From assembly GCA_012932295.1 (NCBI GenBank), contig JAAONU010000017.1, positions 744,001 to 808,000 on the forward strand: a stretch of 64,000 nucleotides of DNA, given 5' to 3'. How positions within the stretch are numbered: position 1 is the stretch's first letter; every line of letters begins with the position of its first letter. The DNA comes from Cyclina sinensis. Its lineage: Eukaryota; Mollusca; Bivalvia; Venerida; Veneridae. Below, in pieces: positions 12,721-24,984 of this stretch. Below the pieces are notes generated by a model. That model was not told the DNA's origin and made no database searches. It saw only the letters and a list, made by a program, of their open reading frames with translations. Both the position numbers and the translations under genes were made by a program.

Positions 12721-14000
12721 CATTTAACGTTTACGACATCCATGCAAGCTACAAATAACCTTAGCAACAATAAAACAGATAATGCTTTCGTGTTGACACG
12801 ACATTAAGTGCCCAGTCTCACAATGTTACTGCAGCAAAGACCCTTTCTGTTCTCTTTATGGGCGTAAAGACATTATTTTAATTTACGTCGTATATTTTTG
12901 CCATTATTCTACTGCGCATCATTTAAGGAGAATACCAAAAACAGAATTTCGTCTAAGAAAAATTCTTATTAAATCAAGTATTGTTTGCAGTTTGGATTAC
13001 ATTTCCTAATAAAGGTGCCCTATAGATGTAATTAATAACTTTGTTCATCATACCTAGTGTTTTAAAATTTTTATTGACAGGCTGAGTGAAATTACTCGAC
13101 ACAGCTTGTTGTTTGGTAACTTCTAACTGTTGCCAACGGCTTTTTGATTTGGATTACACAATCCATATAAATTTTTTGAAAGTAAGAATACAAAGCAAGA
13201 CAACGACTCCGTCTTTGCACTGTTGCTAACTCCTATTACTGCAAAACGCATATCTAGTAGGCAACAACATTATTTTTTATAATAAGTAAACATGTAGAGT
13301 GGCTTCAAACATTTTATCACTACTCCATGTGATACCGTTTGATTAAATTTACTGTTACTCTCTCAAACAGTAAAAGTCCTATCACTGCAGACAGTATACA
13401 TTACCTTGTTTCCTTAATAGGATCAAAAGTAGACTTCCATCTTCCGTAATATCTAAAATATATATGTTCCTTATTAAATTTTGACATTGAATTATTTTCT
13501 GTCCTTCTTTGAATGCATTTAGATCACTCAGATTGAAATATCATTACACGAAAATTTATTAGTTTTGTTGTATAACACCGGTATGAATTGCTTTTTACCA
13601 ATACAAAATTGATTATCTCTAAATTACTTTAAAACCTATTCTCTTTAGACCATTACACGAAAATAGATTGGTTCTCTATGTAATAGTGATATATCATATC
13701 TATTTTGAGATATAAATCCTCTAAATTTCAATGCGAGAAGGAAATTCAGCACCAACATGCAAAAACGGTGACAGCAATACATGAGATTTTGTCCCGTTTT
13801 GCTTAATAACTCAAATATAATTGACAGATTCTGTTTGTTTTGCAAACTGAAAAGTAAAAACAAAACAAAAATTAATTTAATTTCAAATAAACATCCTAGT
13901 TTATTTAAGCAAATTTATAAGATGCAAAACCAAAACTATAGTTTTGCATCTTGATAAAAAGCTAAAAATGATTTCGGTTTATTTGCAAAACATGAAGCAT
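12721..14000. repeat. Old segmental duplication, copy B
   Basis: Diverged, same-orientation partner of 4490-6110, with an offset of about 8.2 kb at the left end and 7.9 kb at the right. Shared blocks are CTACAAATAACCTTAGCAACAATAAAAC-type text at about 12750, TTGGTTCTCTA at about 13668, and CAGCACCAACATGCAAAA at about 13747. No shared reading frame. Confidence 0.5.
13919..13952. repeat. Perfect 12-bp inverted repeat (hairpin)
   Basis: AAGATGCAAAAC (13919-13930) and GTTTTGCATCTT (13941-13952) are perfect reverse complements around a 10-base spacer. It has no T-run context or gene that would make it a terminator. Confidence 0.9.
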
Positions 14001-14810
14001 GTTGACTTAGAAAGCTTGAGAGCAGAAACATAAATCTTATTAAACTGTAATTAAAGATAATTAGTTTTTTTGAAGTCACATTTTGCTCGGTTTTTTCACA
14101 TTGCTTACTTAAGATATCTACCTGTTATCCTGACGGTTTTAATTTCATATGAAAAATACCATAATACTTATTTCGTAGCTTACCTCTTTTAAGGTTCGGA
14201 ATATTCTTTCTCCTGAGACGACTATATAGCAAAAAAAAAAAAAAAAAACGACAGATATTATGTTCAACAATATCCTTGTTCTATAGATGTACTAGAAATA
14301 GGTCATGTTTGTCTATAGACATTGTTTCGAAAAAAAAAACCCAAAATACAACAGTCTGTACACTGTCATCCAATTATCAGATGTCCATTCCGTCTTCTTT
14401 TACTATAGAATCAGTAATTCTTCACCTTAAACCGTTACAAGAGTAACATGATAGGCGTCGGGAAGCCATATCTGTTCAGCTGGCGAAAATATCATATTTT
14501 GAACCGTCTTGAAATGACTACCAAACAAATGCATATATGTAAATACACATACAGTTACTACATCATGTAATCAAAAAGATCATGGTATAATACTAGTTAC
14601 TGTTATAATGAAAGCTAATACAGTATCAAACAAAACTGTCTCGTAATTGGCATTTGTGTTAGCACTGATTAAACTTCCTGTTGATAAACTATATATAATT
14701 GCTGTAATCAATTCTGATAACACTTCAACATCACTCAGAGCTGAGAAAACTATAAATCTCTCCGACTATCACTGTTCTAGCACCATTGACTCTTGAGTTC
14801 ACCTGCCTTA
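14001..14810. other. AT-rich non-coding stretch
   Basis: Nothing recognised apart from A runs near 14230-14248 and 14330-14338. Confidence 0.5.
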
Positions 14811-14815
14811 ACAGG

Positions 14816-15045
14816 CGTTTGGTAACAATACAGGTCCTTAGATCCTGCTGGAGGCAATTCACTCAGCCTTTGCCACCAGTGCAAACCAAGATCATCCAGC
14901 ATATCTGTGCAGTCTGATCATGGTTTGAACTATTCACCATTCAGTTAGTAAATTTTCAGTAAACATCCCATAAACAGTCAATGGATATGTCCAAATTGAA
15001 AGATGCACAAGTCCATTTTAGATATTAAGCAGGCTAAGGGTTAAT
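14816..15045. mobile_element. Dispersed bivalve-type short repeat
   Basis: The segment contains CACTCAGCCTTTGCCACCAG, then GTGCAGTCTGATCA, TCAGTTAGTAAATTTTCAGT, GTCCAAATTGAAAGATG and a terminal AGCAGGCTAAGGGTTAA. I recognise this order as a short, non-coding repeat common in bivalve genomes, probably a MITE- or SINE-like relic. No internal promoter boxes or terminal repeats were confirmed. Assignment is from memory of the pattern, so moderate confidence only. Confidence 0.5.
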
Positions 15046-16090
15046 TCAGTTTTACATTTTCCTTATAACCGTAAGCATACGGAAATAAACCTAAATGAGA
15101 CTGTTTCGTTATTATTATTGAGAAATGATCTGATAGAGCTTTTTATAGACTGTGGATATTCATCTCTATAAAATTCCATTTAAAGCTTTTGATGAACAAA
15201 GACAAAACAAGTTTTTGTGTGCTTAATAACTACAAAATAAATGAAGTTACAAGAATAAATTATTTTTGTCGTCAGCAGACGATAAATTTATGAATTGCAA
15301 TACCTTAAGTGTGTGTTCCTTAAAGTAATTTGAACGTTTTATTTAAAATCCTAGGTTGCAGAATTGGAACTTAACATTAAAAAACAGTGTAAGTTATTGA
15401 GCGGGAAGAATAAATGTTATTCCGTTACGAGTCAGAAATAAGATAAGTATATTTTCGTTAAGTGAGGTGTAATGACTTGATTGATAACGTCAGCCAGAGG
15501 ACAATTTTAGAGAATAATTTTCAGAGCTTCTTTAGAATACAGTACTATATAGTACTAAATGTCAGTTGCAGCCATACGTCTTTATTTGCAATTCTCTGAC
15601 CTACAGAAGATGTGAAACTCTTGAGGACATTGATGTAAGCAAACACTCTGCAAAATGATGCTTTAAACGTGTGTTGTTTCAGGCAAAGTTCCAGCAGTCT
15701 TACTTGTCCAAGACAAAATACAACCGTTAAAGAAATAAGTAAAGGCAATAAAACATAATACATAAAGGATGAAATAAACAAAACCTTTGAGGAAAGGTAT
15801 TTTTTCAACTGTTTATTCTGCAAGTATTGACCCCGTGCTAAGCGTTATGAAATATTTATCAGATGTTTATCATTCCAAAATTACTTTCAAAACATAACCA
15901 TTTTGAACAATTACAAACTAAATATCACTGCACTAAAATGCATCTGTTTTGATTCTGTTTGCATCATTTCAATCAAAGCCACCCAAGATTATTGTTACAG
16001 TAATTCTTGGAATGCATTCTTATATTCTTTTTATTTCTATAAAGCAAATACGTTATTTACATTGAAAATGCTCTCTTCGTGTTTTAGAAC
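15046..16090. other. Non-coding stretch
   Basis: No repeat or gene recognised. Reverse frames of up to 92 codons here show no familiar motif. Confidence 0.45.
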
Positions 16091-16096
16091 TCAGTA

Positions 16097-16134
<38 letters not shown>

Positions 16135-16545
16135 CCAATGAATGATTAAATGAATGAATAAATGAATGAAAAACAAAAATAAATAAACACACACACGAAC
16201 CTAACACACGTTTGATGTATACAGCCTAGATTATATAATTATTTACATGTTATTCATTTTTAGATGATTTTAAACTAAACTTATTTATAACAACTTGTAA
16301 CAAGAGATGTTTGTGAAACATGTGGCAAACATCAATCAATCAACCAACCAATGAATGAATGAATGAATGAATGAATAAATGAAAAATAAAAATAAATAAA
16401 CACACACACGAACCTACCACACGTTTAATGTGTACAGCCTAGATTATTTAATTATTTAAAGTTATTCATTTTTCGATGATTTGAAACTAAACTTATTTAT
16501 AACAACTTGTAACAAGAGATGTTTGTGAAACATGTGGCAAACCTC
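16097..16545. repeat. 212-bp tandem duplication with ATCA/ATGA microsatellites
   Basis: Two diverged direct copies. Each comprises (ATCA)n, (ATGA)n, an AATAAATAAACACACACACG run, ACACGTTT, TACAGCCTAGATTAT and TTATTTATAACAACTTGTAA, followed by the element 5' end ACAAGAGATGTTTGTGAAAC. The ACAAGAGATG anchors are 212 bp apart (16300 and 16512). Only the second copy continues into an element body, so the duplication took a piece of flanking DNA plus the first about 30 bases of the element. Confidence 0.9.
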
Positions 16546-17495
16546 TTATGGCAACCAATAGGTCATGTTACATGGACTTCTAAATGTGACCTTGACCTTT
16601 ACCTACTTACCTCAAAATCAGTATGGGTCATCAACAGGTCATGGCCAACCACACTATCAAATCTGAGGACTTTTGACCAGCTTTTGTGATGAAGTTCACT
16701 GTAACCTTGACCTTTGATCTACTTACCTCAAAATCAATAGTGGTCATCTACAGGTCATGACCAACCTCCCCACCCAATCTGACGACTGTAGTCCAAAGGG
16801 TTTTCTAGTTATTGATTGAGCACACTTTCGTGGTCAAGATCACAGTGACCTTTGACCTATTTATCTAGAAATTAAAAGGGGTCATTCACCGGTCATGACA
16901 AACCTCCCCACCAAATCTGATGACTGTAAGCCAAGTGGTTCTTAGAAGCTTTTTGTGGTCATGGTCACAGTGAACTTGACCTTTACCTTGTGACCTCAAA
17001 TCAATAGGAGTCATCTGAAGGTCATGTCCAATTACGCTACCAAATCTGAAGACCATAGACCAGCTTTTTAGGTCAAAATCACTGTGACCTTGACCTTTGA
17101 CCTACTGACGTCAAAATCAATAGGGTCATCATAATTATAGGGGTCTTTTACTTAATAAGAGCAACCATTCTCTGAAATTTGAAGGCTGAGGGTCAAAGGT
17201 ACTCGAGTTATTGAGTGGAAATAGTTTTCAAATTCAAAGTGACAGTGACCTTGACCTCTCACCTCCTGACTCAAAAAATATGACGGGTCTTATACTTAGT
17301 AAGACAAAACACCTATGAAATTTAAGGCTGTGAACCAAATGTACTTCAGTTATTTAACAAACATGGAAGGTGACATTGACCTTGACTGTTCTCCTACTTA
17401 CCCCCAAAACAACAGAAACGACCGATCAACCGACTTATAGACCGACTGACATATACAAAGCAATATACTCCCGCTTCTTTGAAGTGGGGCATAAT
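16511..17495 (+). mobile_element. Pearl/Helentron-like non-autonomous element
   Basis: 5' end AACAAGAGATG with the stem ATGTTT-GTG-AAACAT. The core has about six diverged tandem units (spacings near 116-138 bp). Each carries the reverse form of the shared motif, GTGACCTTGACCTTTGACCT, intact at 17084-17103. Next come a decayed ACCG/GACC tract (17420-17455) and a 3' hairpin CCCGCTTC-TTT-GAAGTGGGG followed by CATAA. It encodes no protein, so it must have been moved in trans if it was mobile. The units are much more diverged than those at 34.5 kb, which suggests an older insertion. Confidence 0.7.
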
Positions 17496-17579
17496 AATGT
17501 ACACACTTAAACACTTTAATTCTCTCAGCATAAAATTTATGTTTGACGAGCGGCTACAAAACTGTTATATTTATTGGAA

Positions 17580-19620
17580 CAAGTGAAACAAAACAAATTT
17601 ATAAGGTTTTTGCTCTCTAGACGAAAAGCAATTTCTGTATACGTCAGAAACTGAATTGCAGCTCTCTTAAATTCTCTATGGAACAATTTGAAATTTATTT
17701 TCAAATACACATTAATTTTACATTTGTAGCGAAAGAAACACGTCATACATCATCATACAATGTCTTCAGAAGACAAATAGAGTAACGTTTAGTTGATGTA
17801 CTCGCAAATGAACAATACGTCTTCATTGTCGTTCAGCCAAAGTTGTGATATCGTTTAAACACAGAAATACGTGCACTGAATTTTTAATAATAGGAGACTT
17901 TTTAAAAGACAAAGGGTTGCATTTCAAATCATAAAGTTCTACAAAGCCTTAAAGTTAGTTTTTAAATCTCTCGTTTTCAGTCTTAGAATCCCATGTGCTT
18001 TTAAAGATTCATGTATAAAATTTATTTTGTTACAAAAAAAGAAAAAGTTATTTATAAGACACAAAATGTCATCGCGGAATTAAGAACAGGTTAACTCAAA
18101 TTCTTTTTTATATATACAGCGGAACTGAAAAAGTCAGTGTTTGTTAAAATGAAATGACATTTCCCAACACTGACTGGCTTCTTTAGATAAAGATAAGCTT
18201 CCAATTTCCTTTATATTTCTGGCTTCTTTGGATTATGTGGCTGCCAGACTATTTGATATACCATAGGGTGGCTTCTTGGTCTTAAGTACACAATTAAGGC
18301 TCTTTTTTTTGATGTTGCTGTAACAATGCATATAGGAGACACACGGCAGTTGACTCTATGATAAGGAAAAAACATTATTTAACTTTTTTGGGTGTAATAT
18401 TCGATAACCTACAATGAAATATATAATTTATACAATTATAAAAAAACTGAAAGGATACAAAGCCAATTACACAAGTTTGCATACACCCTTATCTTCTTAT
18501 GTTCTTTTGTTTTTGTGTCCATGACATAAATGATCCAATATCTATGCATTAAACGGGTTTACTTCAAACATACAAATAAACGCGCCAAATATTCATACTA
18601 GTTATAAGTTCTATTGAATAGAATGAATAATACTTTTTTTTAGGAAATAAATGCAATCTAATAATTTCAAGACATCAAAAGGATTGCTTAAGAGTAGCAT
18701 ACCCTAAAATTTCGAATGTTACCCTTTCTTCAATTATTTCAAATATTTGTATTTTATACTATGAATAATCACCCATTGTCAAAGAGTTAGTCAGAAATTC
18801 AAGTACAAAGTACAACCAGCAAACTGTATACAGTTATATTATAATTATATTCCTTGTATAGATGTTTGTTGTTGATACATTTTTGTGTAGATTGTCGTTT
18901 GTTGCAAATGCACACTTATGCTTTAAGGAAACGTCTTACTTTAAACTATCATTTGTTTTCATGGTACAGAGAATGAGGAAATAAAATACAGTTGCTGTAT
19001 TGGTAATTTATAGGGTGTTTCTATTTACTGACGTAAGATTCGATATTACGAGACACATTATGCTTGTGTAAAGGATTGCTTTTGAGGTAAAAAAGCTGCC
19101 CAGAGATATGCATTGAGATGAAAAAGTGGCCACGTTATATTCAAATTAATTTATGTTTTATTAATCCCAGACTCAATTTTCGAGGAATGACGGCTGACAG
19201 AAGAAGTCTAGAAAATGAAGAAAGCTCGAGGTGATGATTTATTTTTCACCTTTTTTTATTGTAAGATGTTGAAAAATTAAGTCCTTTTCTGTAAAATTAA
19301 GGCAAAATATTCCTCCGGGGGAAGCAGACATTAAAATTGCGGTTAACATTTGTGCTGGATATTCACTATTGTCCAATATCAAGTAAGCAATGCTATAAAT
19401 TGTCTGTAGGCACCATTTGCTTGTCATTGTTGTTAAATCCTTCTGTTACGGAGACGATACCTTTTCTATAGGTCGACAGTCAAGGGAGATCGTGCTACCG
19501 AGAGTATAGACGAAAGAAATTTAATCTATCTCTCTGACAGCTTCTACAGATCAAACATAAACAAAGCTGGGAAACTGTCTGTTTCTCTACCATACGGTTT
19601 TCATTCGAAACAGACTGAAA
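17580..19620. repeat. Segmental duplication, copy 1
   Basis: Collinear with 40590-42270. Anchors are TAGACGAAAAGCAATTT (17618 and 40608), AAGCTTCCAATTTCC (18195 and 40949) with TGTGGCTTCTT-type text after it, and ATAAATTGTCTGTAGGC (19395 and 41991) with GACAGCTT-TAC-A-AT after it. Divergence is high, with many indels. No gene recognised in either copy. Confidence 0.6.
18132..18175. repeat. Inverted repeat (hairpin)
   Basis: AGTCAGTGTT (18132-18141) and AACACTGACT (18166-18175) are perfect reverse complements, with a weaker AAATG/CATTT pair inside the loop. It is followed by three spaced GGCTTCTT words (about 18177, 18222 and 18270). Confidence 0.8.
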
Positions 19621-21870
19621 TATTGTGTATTTTCCACATACTTTTTAGAGAGATTTTGTCTATTTTTCTTTTAATGACTCTGTAGTGGTCAATCGTAAAT
19701 TAATCGTTACATAATTTATGCCATCAAGATAGAGAAAGGGGTCCAAGAATTGATCAAAATTTATCTAGGGAAAATGGTTTCTCTCATATATTTTGAATAT
19801 TTTTCATATACTTTTTCACTTTTAGAAACATATGTCACCAGGATGTGTTGAGAAATTGAGTTTCGTGAATGTGTTGTGGAATGAAATATATTAATTGTTG
19901 AAAATGGATAACGTTCATCGTTGTTTTTGTTTTAATCTTGATTTGTACTTTTACCATCTCCGTGTATTCACCTGGTAAAATACAAAACTCAGCATCAAGG
20001 TTAGGCAAAAAGGATCGTCATAAAGCCGTCCCATTAAACCGTTTAATTACTCCAAACAGAAAATAACATCAGTGTTAAAAAAATACATGGTCTTCCCATG
20101 CTGTTTAAAAAAATGCAGATTTCACAGCAATGACAAAACGTTACTTTCAAACGGTAGCCACTTCTGATAAATTCGAAGACATTTTTTTTACAGATTTTAG
20201 TATGCCAAAATCAAGCGTGTTGCGAACAGACTAGCCTACCCTTCTCCGTCGTGGGAGGGGGAAATTGGATCCATGCTCAAGACCAGCGGCTACTTTAATA
20301 GCCTGTCTGACACTGGACCCAATTTGGTGAGCGAAAAGCTATTATTTTAAATATGAAGGTTGGTGGATTCTATTCAAAGTAAAAACTAAATAAAAACGGA
20401 AGACATAGCTTGTAAACTGACAAGAGAAAAACTATACAAGTACATGTGAAATGGGCTGAAACAGAACCCATAGAACGCGAAAAACCCGTACAAAATTAAT
20501 GAATACAAAGCCAAAACAAAATTATATACCAGTAGGAAAAAAATTTTTTTTGCCCTGGTTATCAATTTTTAATAGAAGTGCTACGAAAACAATTCCGGCA
20601 TGCCTGACAGACATTTCGTCTTAGTGAAGTTCTGAAAAGTAAAACAAAAACAGTCAGAAAAAGATAATAGAATTGTATGATGTAAAAAAAGTACAAATAC
20701 TAAATCGAAAATATAACTTATATATTTTCGGAAAAATATAATTCGACAGCTTGACGAAAATCCTCGAATGGCAAAATAATTGATGGATCCCTGACATCTG
20801 AATTATTTAACAAAGAGGTACAGTTATATTTTCACTACACACAAGTATAAAACAAGGGAACACATGGTGATGTTTGTGGGTAAAATCTATTGTTATAAGA
20901 TTTAAGAGTCATGCTGTGGATCCATGAATTACACAAGAAGCTCGTGCAGAAAAACCGTTAAAATCACTTAACCGTTGCACACTTACCCGGTATATACACA
21001 CGACAATAAATACATCTGCAATCCACTATGATCTGCACGTGACTTTCAACATCCAACCACACCATAGGTTAGTTCTCGGGCTAATTTTAAAATGTCAGGT
21101 TTTATTTTACCGCTGTCAAATTTCTATGCATATTCATATTATTTCTGGACTTTATATAATGCAAAGGTGACCATGATTGTTTATATTATTCTTTTGCAAT
21201 TCATTTATTTATTATAACTAGTGTTGTCATCGTGGCAATGTTAACAATAAGTATTTATCTGTTATACCTTGATTGTTTTGCTTCATTGATTCTCGGGTGA
21301 CATTTTTGACTGCTTTCATCTGTCATGCACTATTGATGTAAATCAATATGTTTTGTATAACTATACATTCTAAGATTACTTTTGTTTTATTTCAGTATAT
21401 AAAAATGTGTCCCTATTAACCCGGTTCGATGTCTTGTATTGTTGAACAAACGACAGTCTGAATTATTTGACATTTGGTCGCTCAATTAAGGTACCCAGGA
21501 GATAGAATGATAAACAATTTACTGTGCTAGCCGTGGCTACATCGAAAATAGGACTTTTTAGGACGGAGGAACGTTTTTGAAACATGGAAGTGGAATTCAT
21601 TTGTATTGCGCAATAGGACACGTCAATAAAATAGTGTTTGCATAGTGCGTTAATGTAGCATCCGTTCCCTGGAAACTGTAAGTTCATTTCATTTCATATA
21701 TTTTACTTTTTTTTTCGTTTTATACTTGTGTGTGCATTTTGTAAGGTTTTTTTTCAGCTAAACTATTTGAAGAGTAGTGAGAAGTACATTTGTATTACTC
21801 ACCCCGGCGTCGGTGCCGGTGTCGGCGTTTAAGTTTTTATGAAAGCTAATATCTTGTCTACTATCAAAGA
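19621..21870. other. Non-coding stretch with one GC-rich patch
   Basis: Mostly AT-rich with nothing recognised. 20215-20340 is noticeably GC-richer (CTTCTCCGTCGTGGGAGGGG, GGATCCATGCTCAAGACCAG); it may be an old repeat or an exon fragment, but no convincing frame is seen. Confidence 0.35.
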
Positions 21871-21874
21871 TACT

Positions 21875-22580
21875 TAAGTCCCCCTTCGAAGAAGTGGGGT
21901 ATTTTGCTACGCACTTGTCGGTCGGTCGGTAGATCGGTCTGTCTGTCCATCCGTCCGTAGACCAGACATTGTCAAATCAATAACACGAGTACCATTTGGC
22001 CCATAGAAGTTAAACTTCATAGTATGGTTGATGTTATTGAGTAGAAGGCTTCTTTTGTTTTTGGGGTCAGTAGGTGAAAGTTCAAGGTCACCGTCACCTC
22101 AAATTTGAAAACCATGTCTACTCAATAATTCAGATACTGTTTGATCCACAGTCTTCAAACTTCATAGGATGGTTGCCCTAATTGAGTAGAAGATCTCTCA
22201 GACTGTTGTTTTTGGGGTCAGCAGGTTAAAGGTTAAAGTCACGATCACATTCAATCATTTACTAGAGAACGTTTTGGCCTACAGTCCTCAGATCTGGTGG
22301 GGATTTTATCATGGCCAGTAGATTACCCCTATTGATTTTGAGGTCAGTAGGCCAAATGTCAAGGTCTCAGTGATCTTGAAAAAGGATAGCTTGTCCGACC
22401 AATCACTAGATAACCCGTTTGCTTAAAGTCCTCAGATTTGTGGGGAGGCTAGCCATAACCTTTAAATGACCTCTATTGATTTTGGGGTCTAAAGGTTAAA
22501 GGTCAAAATCACGGTGACCTTGACCACAAAAGCTAGTCCAGTCAATAACTAGAAAACGCTTTGACGTACAGTCATCAGAC
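21875..22580 (-). mobile_element. Truncated pearl/Helentron-like element
   Basis: The left end is a hairpin, CCCCCTTC-GAA-GAAGTGGGG (21879-21899), then a CGGT/CTGT/CCGT tract (21909-21959). Three to four diverged core units follow, with GTTCAAGGTCA, GGTCTCAGTGATCTTG and GGTCAAAATCACGGTGACCTTGACC. No AACAAG end is found; the similarity stops near 22580 at ATCAGACAGTCTCAGC. In the other elements this end is the 5' end, so this copy is 5'-truncated. Confidence 0.65.
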
Positions 22581-23170
22581 AGTCTCAGCAACCAATAAAG
22601 ATGCTTAAAGCTAATTATACTCTTTGAACTTTGTAAGTCTACATCTTTGAACAAGGTTTCAGAACTCTTACCTGTAAACTAGTATTTACAATTTCATCTA
22701 CCTTTTGTGACTAGGAAAAGTTTGTGCACTGGCTTGTTGTTTTAAGTAGCTCTGTCCATAACTGTTTGAGACACCTGTTTTAAAGTTTTTGTATGCCTTT
22801 AAGTTCATTAGTCCTAAACACTAAACAAATTTGATAACTGTTACCTGTCTTATAGCAAATTTATCTCTTTTTTTGGGCTTAGGAAGTGTTGCCTATATTG
22901 GCTCCCCAGTCAATGAAGATAACTATTTAGAAACTTCACACTGAGTTTGAGTCATTGGTTTAGGTCACTGTGCAAGGTCAGATAACTCTTACCTGTTTTT
23001 ACAAATTTATCTCCCCTTTTTGGATTTAGCAACACTGCAAAATGTTAACAAATAGTGTCCATCTTAACAACCAATAATTTATAAAAGATGTTTAAAGCTT
23101 TATAAACCCTTTTCAGGTTGTAAGTTTATGAATTGAAAGTCTGTAATTTGTCTATTTACAAAACATCCAA
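22581..23170. repeat. Decayed tandem repeat
   Basis: Three diverged units recognisable by ACTCTTACCTGT / ACTGTTACCTGT / ACTCTTACCTGT (about 22664, 22837 and 22985), each followed by AATTTAT/CATCTNC text. TCAGCAACCAATAAAGATG-TTAAAGC (about 22585) recurs as TTAACAACCAATAATTTATAAAAGATG-TTAAAGC (about 23064). Spacing is 150-170 bp. Confidence 0.5.
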
Positions 23171-24984
23171 TGAATTACCTTGCTGATGATTACCATCATA
23201 TACACGTGCATTGAGTATAAAATTGTTTTCTCCTGGCATAATTCGAATAGTCGAGCATTGGCTGTCTTACTGACAGCTCTTCTTTTGATTTATTTTTGGT
23301 TTATTATAATATCTTATCTTTAAGTATCAGAGATAACCAGTATTTCTCATTTTGCATGAATAACCATTCTAATTTGATTTCCTTTGTATATTGTTATTTA
23401 ATGACTTAGTGTTGCACTTGTAACGGGCAAGTTCGGACTTTTTAGAGTTTTATTGTCAAGTGATGTTTTCTTCAGTTTTGTAAAATACGCCTCTTTATAT
23501 TCCAATATCTAGCAGTTTAAATAAAAATTGAAAATTTGATTTGTATAGAAACTCTAACACTTATCATGAATAGCGTGATAGTTTAAGACGCTGTGATAAT
23601 GCAGTTTTGGATCACAAGAGTCTAGATCCTTAATGGGTCAACCCCACTCAGAGCTTTATCAAACTTTGCTTTGATTTGATAAAATTCTTGCAAAGAACAA
23701 TGTTGCGTTCTATTTTTCAAATATTATCTGAAATTTGCACATGCATTCCTGCTCGTGCAACTGTGTTTAAGTAATAATAGTAATTGCAAACAGTTACCTT
23801 TTGTAGTATTTACGGGTCGTTAACTGAAAACACACTTGTACACATGCACTTAGTCAGCAGTCTTTGAGAACAGTGCGTAGTAATCTTTCGTTTCTTAAGA
23901 TACAAAGGAATTACCAACAGCAGCAAAAACAGCACTAGCAACTAACAACAAAAAAATCATAAAAAAGGGCAGATAACCCTGAAATTATTTTTGTCACAGC
24001 TATGCCCCTTTTTCAAGTAAGAAATTTCTGGTTAAGGTCTTTGTTAAGGTACACAATTACTTGGGTCCCTTACTTGACTTAGCTTACAAGTTACTGTCAA
24101 GCTCCGAGAAAAGTGGAGCGAGCTGTCCGCGGACAGGTCTGGTTATAAGTATACAGCGTCACTAATTTATTGAACGTTAATTTATATCTGCATTGTTTTC
24201 AACATAAATCATTTTAGATGTTGCATATTTCAATTTAGATCTGTCTTATATTAAATGTTATGATAGTTGGAAGAACTGTAGAATTAAGCTCCCAGAGTAC
24301 GATATGATTTTTGCAATATTTGTTTTTCATTTCTCATGAACGTCATTATATTTCAAGGAAATGTGTCTCCACTAGAAACACTGTCTGTCAGGTCTTGTTT
24401 TGATGTCATTACGTTACAAACTATATGGTTTCTGCTGGGATGAAGATGCTGACTCACATCAGTGACATATGTGGCAACAACACTGATACGTCTTTCTCAA
24501 CATCTACGCAGAAACGTTAATGTCAGTGAATCAAACGTTTTCACAACACTGCTTGAATGTAGTCTTAGAAATATAATGATAACATATTTTCGTATCAGCG
24601 AATTTGTTTCTTGTGAATTTTAAGACTGACAATTTCTAGTGTATGACAAATTCGTTTTCATCCGAATGAGTATTTTAACATTTGCACTTGTTCATCTATT
24701 AAGTGTCGATATAGTGTAAGGCAACAGTCAACATGAATCAGTGTACATTTTTTATCCTTTATTGCAGATTTGAAATAATAAAAAATAATATGATAGTAAT
24801 ATTATAGGCTGACTAAAAGGAGCGCTTAATTTATTGTGTTATTATGAGATTTTTCGATGAAGCACGTGACAGTTTTACCGTTGAACATGTAAATGGAAGG
24901 AACACATTAGCAAATTATCATCTAAAATAGTTTTCTGCGTAACCAGACGCATATAATATCTACAACAACAGTGCAATAAATAGC
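23171..24984. other. Non-coding stretch
   Basis: No gene recognised. A GC-rich patch around 24000-24140 contains TATGCCCC, AGCTCCGAGAAAAGTGGAGC (an imperfect hairpin) and a perfect palindrome. It may be a fragment of an element end. Confidence 0.4.
24123..24136. repeat. 14-bp perfect palindrome
   Basis: CTGTCCGCGGACAG is fully self-complementary. It follows the imperfect hairpin CAAGCTCCGAG-AAAA-GTGGAGC, and the pair resembles the GC-rich ends of the hairpin-ended repeats. Confidence 0.85.

Noticed and set aside
20215..20340. GC-richer patch as a possible exon
   Set aside because: No frame with convincing codon pattern and no clear splice-site pair; left as unexplained.
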